A stretch of DNA of 64,000 bases, from positions 372,001 through 436,000 of the forward strand of contig RCTD01000015.1 of assembly GCA_014898415.1 (NCBI GenBank), read 5' to 3'. The stretch is from Stromatinia cepivora (Eukaryota > Ascomycota > Leotiomycetes > Helotiales > Sclerotiniaceae). Both the position numbers and the translations under genes were made by a program. Below the pieces are notes generated by a model that saw nothing but the letters and a program-made list of their open reading frames with translations, did not search any database and was not told where the DNA came from. The stretch's first letter is position 1, and every line of letters begins with the position of its first letter. Positions 58,530-64,000 of this stretch are shown here, piece by piece.

Positions 58530-59730
58530 ACTTATTTTAAACGAATAATTTAAATATAAAATGATCACTAATTTTCTTTTAATAAAAATTCCTGATATAT
58601 GGATTGCATTATAACTAATGAATATATATCCATTGTATTATATACCTCCTTCAAACGATCTTCAAAATATCGGCTATTGATTATCTCTTCTAGATTTTTA
58701 TCATCGTTATTTTCAAATTCAATAATCAGTATAATAGCCAGAACAAACTTTTATCGATCTCGGATTCCTTGATATGGGTTTAGCGGATAGATTCGTATTT
58801 AATAGGAGATACTTCTATATTGTATATATTTATTTTATTTGTACAAGAAAATTCTTTCAGAAAAGGAAAACTCGGATATTCGTATACAGGGTAGAATCAA
58901 GGTACAATCAGGTTTATCCAATTAGATATCAAAAGGGCTAAGAATATTAATGATATTAAGATTGCTAATATCCATTGAATCATGATTCCGAAAGTAAAAT
59001 GGATTCTGTAATATATATAGGGCTTTAGGCTCATTAAAATAAAATAATACAAGAAATTTATTCGCTATACAAACAGCTAATTATTATATAACCTAAACAA
59101 AGTCGGGATAGAAATAAAGAAGAGAAAGTTATTGAGAAAAACGATTTCTAAAAGTAATATTGAATTTATTACAAAAAATTGAGATTTTATTCGAATCAGA
59201 CTAATTCTGATTTTTGGCTTTGTAAAGGGTTCTTTCGAATTTTGTAATATAGGTATATAAAGAATCGGTTCCTTGTTTGAGAATGAATAATTTGTTTTCG
59301 GCTTTTTGGATTTTATTCGGATTATTGTAAATATATATGAATTGATCCAGAATCGTTGTATAATCTAAGGGAATATTTTGATTAAGAGAAGAAAGTTGAA
59401 GTAGTATTATAGTTTATATATAAGATTCGAGATTGAAATAAACATAATAAAATTGAATTGTAAAATCACCGATTGCAATATCGTCTATTTATAGTTTCAT
59501 TCGAATCGAAGGAAACCAGATATCGAACTTTTGAGAGCTATTACTGAACTTTTCAGGATCAAGGAGAAAGGGTTTCGAACAAGAAGGAGTATAAGCAGCA
59601 GGAGTACGTTCGAGAATCAGGGAGTATAGAAACGAGATTTCATCCCGCTGACGAGTCACTTTATTATGAAGTTCTATAATCGCGAGGTTTATCGAATCAT
59701 AATCTATAACTTAGAAATTAAGGGTAAGAA
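58530..59730 (-). pseudogene. Gag protein of the Gag-only element
   Basis: The minus strand reads as a gypsy-type capsid protein of about 390 codons with RIP stops. It opens with a coiled, charged stretch (L-H-N-K-V-T-R-Q-R-D-E-I near 59660-59690). Next come K-P-F-L-L-D-P-E-K-F near 59555-59585, which is the P-x-x-F-x-G region, and F-D-I-W-F-P-S-I-R-M-K-L near 59495-59530. The middle of the capsid follows with Y-I-Y-N-N-P-N-K and L-K-Q-G-T-D-S-L-Y-T-Y-I-T-K-F-E at 59240-59330 (family R-Q-G-x-x-S-x-x-x-Y-x-x-x-F). The C-terminal part (58550-58980) should hold the zinc knuckle but I cannot read one with confidence. It ends with L-L-K-E-N near 58550. Confidence 0.72.
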
Positions 59731-59874
59731 AAAAGACAATATCTTCGAATAATATCAAGAAGATCTATATATAAGCGAAAAAGTATAAACAATATACTTA
59801 AATAAAAATAAGCGAAGTATATATAAACATATACAAATGTTATTCCATTTCTTATTTGAAAGAGCTTTTAATAA

Positions 59875-60024
59875 TATAACGAACCCAATGAGCATTTAGA
59901 GATCAACCTTAGAATTAAAAGCTACAAAGCTAAAGAGAGTGTGCTACAAAGCTATATATATGATCGGCTCGGAGCTTAGTACCGTACTAGCCCGATCGGA
60001 CGCGATCACGTGTATCTCGTGACA
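59875..60024 (-). repeat. Gag-only element 5' LTR (150 bp)
   Basis: Plus-strand ends tataacgaaccc and ctcgtgaca. This copy retains more C and G (for example gatcacgtg) than the left one. Confidence 0.85.
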
Positions 60025-60029
60025 TATAT

Positions 60030-60881
60030 TACTCCAAAATAACCTTTTGCTTTACAATAATCGTTTAGTAATGTTTGATATTGATAATCTTCGAATTTAT
60101 CTGATTTATGAAACCTATAATTCCGTTTTTATTGTTTATCTTAATATAAACAAAACCTATTTTTTATTATCTCAATAATATTATTGATTTAGAATATATA
60201 ATACTATAATTAGATATATACACAATTATTACATCTGCAAACACAATTCTATTCTATATAATCGTACCCCCGGTTTATTATATCCATTTTCGATTTCTAA
60301 TCAAATATAGCAATATATCATTATAAATTATTATAGTTTTAATAAGAATAAATATAAATATAATAACATTTTAATCATTATTAATCGATTGATAAAGCAA
60401 ATTATCTTTATACCTTATTATAAATCAATCGATATTTGAATACAAATATAATTATATCTTTATTATATATATCGATATTATAGTCCCTTTGATACTATAA
60501 TATCAGATCGCAGCCTTCAATTCATATTACAATTCTGAAAGGAATTCAATCAAATCTTAGGGATCGATTTCAAACTATTTATTGTTTATTATTCTTAAAT
60601 CGATAATCAAATTGAGATTTATAATCAATACCTTCAATAATGGTTAAAATTATTTGTTAGTTATTATTAAGATAATTAATCGGAATTCCTATCTATAATA
60701 GATTATATATAACTTATTCTTTTATACGATTCTTTAGAAGGATTTACACCCTACGAAATCCTATATAGATATATACCGAAATATATATAGGAATAAAAAA
60801 AAGATATTAATAAACTAATAAATGATATAAATATATATAATATCTATATATATATAGAATATAATAGATTAACTTTTGTAT
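60030..60881 (+). pseudogene. Gypsy-3b integrase, cut by Gypsy-1b
   Basis: After the Gag-only element the integrase resumes. C-K-H-N-S-I (near 60236) is the last zinc ligand region. G-L-L-Y-P-F-S-I-S-N-Q-I-W follows near 60260-60300, with the family motif G-L-x-x-P-L-P-I-P-x-x-P-W. I-I-N-R-L-I-K-Q-I-I-F-I-P-Y (near 60385-60420) is the D-R-L-S-K-x-x-H-F-I-P-C block. The counterpart of V-S-D-R-G-x-Q-F is near 60490-60520, and the segment ends Y-R-N-I-Y-I/R-N-K-K near 60780. Gypsy-1b begins at 60882. Frames shift in places, so indels are likely. Confidence 0.75.
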
Positions 60882-61172
60882 TGTGAAAGAGGTAGGTCGA
60901 GATACGTGCGTCCCGATAGTATGCTATAAAGGGAAATGGGAATTAGAATTGATTAGATTATATTGTAAAGACTTTAAATAGTAAAATTAGTAGGTTTAGA
61001 TAATGATTTGGATTATACATAAATGGGGTACAAAAAGATTAATAGAAAACAATTAATTTCTTTCAAGAAGAAGGGAATAAAGCTTTTTTTTATATCTAAT
61101 TATAAAGAGTTATATGATTATATGATTACAAATTAATTATGTGTTAAATCTTGATATTCCAATTTTCTTATA
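60882..61172 (-). repeat. Gypsy-1b 3' LTR (291 bp)
   Basis: On the plus strand it begins tgtgaaagaggtagg and ends aattttcttata. It has the same length as the Gypsy-1a LTRs. Confidence 0.92.
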
Positions 61173-61188
61173 TCCTTTCCCTTTCTGG
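61173..61188 (-). promoter_or_regulatory. Gypsy-1b polypurine tract
   Basis: The minus strand reads ccagaaagggaaagga directly upstream of the LTR. Confidence 0.75.
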
Positions 61189-61344
61189 AATATATATTCT
61201 ATTTGGTTTTAGGATAATTATAAAAGATAAAAATCAAAAAGATCAAAAGATAATTAGATTAGGGAAAGTTAATTAAAGTATTAATAAATTAGGACAATAA
61301 ACAATTTTTAAGATTGTTTTAAAAAAATAGTATATTTTAGGTTT

Positions 61345-64000
61345 TTATTGGTTCAAATTTGCTTTTATTATTTCTTTATCAAATTCGATAGAAGTTTCAA
61401 ATTTCTAAAAAGTATTTTTATTATCCTTTTTATTTTTGGTTTTTTTTGAATATTTAGTTGAACGTTTTGTAATGGATTTTGTATTTGTAATCGGACTTTT
61501 TGATAATTCTTGAATACAATTTGAATAATGAATAGGGATTTTTGGTATTATAGGTTTTTGTTTAATATTAAAAAAATGATTTTTTCTTTTATTATTAAAT
61601 CTTATAAAAAGCTTCTTTATTGAAGGGCGATTCATTTATTCTTTATTTGGTTTACAATCTATATCAAGGATTGAAATGGTACTTTATATTCCAGAAAATC
61701 CAGTTAGGGATAAATTGGATGGTATTGCAGGTTGGTTCTAAATTGGTTTTCGTTCTATAATTTCTTTTTCTTTTCTAATAAGTTTTTTTAATATAGATTG
61801 AAATTTTTCAGTAGGGGATTCTTTATCAATTAGATTCATAATTTTTTAATTGCCAGTGTTTTCTTTGTTAAGGAATTCATCATTTTTGAGGTTCTTATTA
61901 TGAAGAGTTTTTTGCTTTTGTAAAGACATATTATAATCTGCAAATAATGATCGATCTTTTTATTGCTTTTCTTTGTTTTGGAATATTTCAAATTGAGTGG
62001 TTAGATTTGTTATTATAAGATTATGCCATTGTTTATATCAAAATTCGAATTCATTATTATTGATTTCGAATAATTTATTTATTATTCCTTTTATAATATT
62101 AGAATTCTAAGATAAGTATTTTAAAAGAGTTATAGAAAGATAATCTTGTAAAACAAAATTGATATTAAAAGAAAAGGGTTGGGGGATATAAAAACCTTTT
62201 TTATTAAGTTTGTTTAATTTAAAGAGAACAATTTGATTTTGAAGAAATCTCTGAAGGTTTTTGTAAGAATTATTATTCTTTATATTCTTTTTGTTCGAAG
62301 TTATAATTAGGTAGGAGATCGGTATTAAAATCGATTTATAGGATTTAAAAGAATTGGTATATCTCAAAATAGCATTTGATTGAATTACAATTGTTCGGGA
62401 TTTAGGTTTAGTTAAAATTCTTTAATGAAATTGATTCTTTTATTTAGCTTTTTGGAAAGCTTTTTTTTTTATTATTTAATTAAGATTATATTATAATTGA
62501 TAAATGAAAGAATACTTTTTTAAGAATTCCTGAATTAAATTGTTATTGTTATTTAGTTTATGAAAAATAAGGATTTAATACTTTTTATAAGAACTTTTAA
62601 TCGATTCTTTTGATTTAGAAAGATTGATTACAATAATTATTCTTTTTGAAATTTTTTTTTATTTGTTTTTGAAAATTAAATAGAAAAGGTTAAAGAAAGA
62701 ATAATAAAGATTAAATTTTTTATTATAATTAAGAAAATGTAATACAGATAAAGATATTGATATAAAACGGAACTCTTTATTCTTCTAAATGTAAATAATG
62801 GTATACTATAAAGTAGGATTGTATTTTAAAAGGAATTGAATGATCGAAAAGTAGCAATTTGAAAGTGGGTTTTTTTTAAAGATTTTGTAGAAATACTATT
62901 TATAGGTAACAAGAATATTTTTATAAATATTTTATAAATCGAATTTATCTTTTTATTCGAAGATATATTAAAATGAAGGAATATATAAAATAAATTGGTT
63001 TTTAAAGGATTTTTTATTTAATAATCTTAATAAAAGAAGATTATTTTTGAAAATTTTATTAAAATTAAAGGAATAAAAGTTCCCCATTGAATTAAATCAA
63101 TTGGGGCTGAGGGTTTGCTTTGATTATTTCAGAGCTAAAGATTAATACAAATAGAATTAAGGGTAGAATATTCTTATCAATTTCATTTTGTTAATACATT
63201 TTCGATTTCTGATAATAATAATTAATCTATTTTATAATTCTTTAATCGAAATATACTTCGATTTTAGGTCGAAGAGTTTTGCCAGGATATACAAATAGTA
63301 TATATATAGAATATCTATAATGATTTGCTTTCCCAATAATATAATAACTTTTTATTTTATTTGGTTAATAATATATTTATTATTTATCAAAGAATATTAT
63401 TCTTTTTCAAATTAATAATCTAAATTGTAAAAGCAATTTTTCAGCTTCTATAAAGAATTTAAGATCATCTTAAAATTATCGGAGATTGAATCATTATCAT
63501 CTGAAACAAATTCAGTATTGTAATTAATTATATAATAACAAAGTACAAATCTATTTAGAATAGATGAATAAAAAAAAACTTTTTTTGAAAGATCAAAATG
63601 ATAACCTTTTTTTTCCACTTTATTAATATTTACAGTTGTAAACTCTGAAATTGATATAATTATTTGGGAATAAAGAAATCGGCATATATAAAAGGTATTT
63701 GGTATAACAATTATTTTCAATCGTTTTTTAATATTAAGTTTCTTTTTATTATTATTATTATTAAAGGATATTAGGGCAGTTTTTGCAGTAATTATTATAT
63801 AAATAGGTTTATCCTTTTATTAAACTTTAAAGAAGTTTTTGTTTTCATGATATTCTTTCAGAAATTCAAGATTATCGAAAATAAATCTATAAATTCTAAG
63901 GATAGGATTTTGTATAAGATTATAAGGAAAAGATATTCAATCTTTTTTATTCTTTGTATCAATTTTTGTAATGAATCTATATATAATATAGAAATCTATA
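61345..64000 (-). pseudogene. Gypsy-1b extra ORF downstream of integrase (partial), function unknown
   Basis: Homologue of 42891-46118. The open stretches 63720-63448, 62367-62107 and 61635-61405 lie in one minus-strand frame and align in order with Gypsy-1a. They share D-N-F-K-(M/I)-I-L-N-S-L near 63450-63475, L-N-K-L-N-K near 62200 and a basic Asn/Lys-rich end. The frame closes at the same TAA (61345-61347). Neither copy has lost the frame by indels, only by point stops. The remainder lies outside the window. Confidence 0.6.

Larger units (their letters stand above)
58349..60024 (-). mobile_element. Gag-only non-autonomous LTR element (1,676 bp)
   Basis: It has two 150-bp LTRs (58349-58498 and 59875-60024) and a tatat target duplication at 58344-58348 and 60025-60029. 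The only coding region is a Gag-like frame on the minus strand, and there is no protease, integrase or polymerase. The purine run aaaaagggaggg lies just inside the left LTR on the minus strand, fitting a polypurine tract and fixing the orientation. Plants have comparable elements called TR-GAG. It must have depended on another element's enzymes; no autonomous partner with these LTRs is in the window. Confidence 0.82.
53741..64000 (+). mobile_element. Gypsy-3b, chromovirus (right part outside window) with nested Gag-only element and Gypsy-1b
   Basis: It starts with a 294-bp 5' LTR and continues with Gag, protease, reverse transcriptase, RNase H and integrase on the plus strand. It is interrupted at 58349-60024 by a Gag-only element (tatat duplication) and from 60882 by Gypsy-1b. 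Every segment is homologous to Gypsy-3a in inverted orientation. The left target copy would be aatat (53736-53740). The end and 3' LTR lie beyond the window. Confidence 0.85.
60882..64000 (-). mobile_element. Gypsy-1b (3' end only), Ty3/gypsy element running out of the window
   Basis: The 291-bp LTR at 60882-61172 is homologous to those of Gypsy-1a. A polypurine tract and the downstream part of the extra ORF follow on the minus strand to the end of the window. The left flank of the LTR is gtat (60878-60881), the expected 4-bp target copy. Gag, Pol and the 5' LTR lie beyond 64000. Confidence 0.88.

Noticed and set aside
32480..60881. A single giant palindrome made by an inverted duplication
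   Set aside because: The arms are two separate Gypsy-3 insertions: Gypsy-3a has its own LTR pair and ataat duplication, and the spacer is Copia-2 coding sequence shared with the DNA left of 30909.
1..64000. Mitochondrial or bacterial origin because of extreme AT content
   Set aside because: Dense nested LTR retrotransposons with target duplications and RIP-like decay are typical of fungal nuclear AT-rich blocks. No organelle genes, operons or ribosome-binding sites are present.

Overview
The window is a transposon graveyard from the nuclear genome of a filamentous ascomycete (Pezizomycotina). It is extremely AT-rich and has no recognisable host gene, tRNA or rRNA. Nearly every base belongs to degenerate LTR retrotransposons. 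Aligned copies differ mainly by C-to-T and G-to-A transitions, Gln codons have become stop codons, and zinc-knuckle Cys codons have become Tyr. This is the pattern expected from repeat-induced point mutation (RIP). All family names below are local labels.

Layout, left to right. (1) 1-884 is a truncated gag/protease piece of Copia-3. (2) 885-14634 is Copia-3, with 309-bp LTRs, interrupted by Copia-1A (8506-13989). (3) About 1.07 kb of anonymous AT-rich DNA (14635-29296, in four pieces) holds Copia-1B (14685-22492, itself split by a short non-autonomous LTR element, TRIM-A, at 18356-20662), a solo Gypsy-1 LTR (22879-23170) and Copia-1C (23738-29219, minus strand). (4) From 29297 rightwards lies Copia-2 (minus strand, incomplete). 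It is split by two copies of the chromodomain element Gypsy-3 in opposite orientation. Gypsy-3a (30910-51436) carries TRIM-B (32895-35135) and Gypsy-1a (35348-46581). Gypsy-3b (53741 to beyond the window) carries a Gag-only LTR element (58349-60024) and Gypsy-1b (60882 to beyond the window).

Most of these boundaries were fixed by target-site duplications (TSDs) read directly from both flanks: taatc (Copia-1A), attat (Copia-1B), taaat (Copia-1C), gaaga (TRIM-A), taata (TRIM-B), ataat (Gypsy-3a), tatat (Gag-only element), atag (Gypsy-1a) and atat (solo LTR). The nesting gives a relative order: Copia-2, then Gypsy-3, then Gypsy-1, TRIM-B and the Gag-only element; separately, Copia-3 before Copia-1A, and Copia-1B before TRIM-A.

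No gene here looks functional. The autonomous families once encoded Gag, aspartic protease, integrase, reverse transcriptase and RNase H, in Ty1/copia or Ty3/gypsy order. The most unusual items are: a non-autonomous element carrying an antisense fragment of Copia-1; a Gag-only LTR element; a roughly 1,070-codon open frame of unknown function downstream of integrase in Gypsy-1; and a 17-bp palindrome recurring in unrelated elements.
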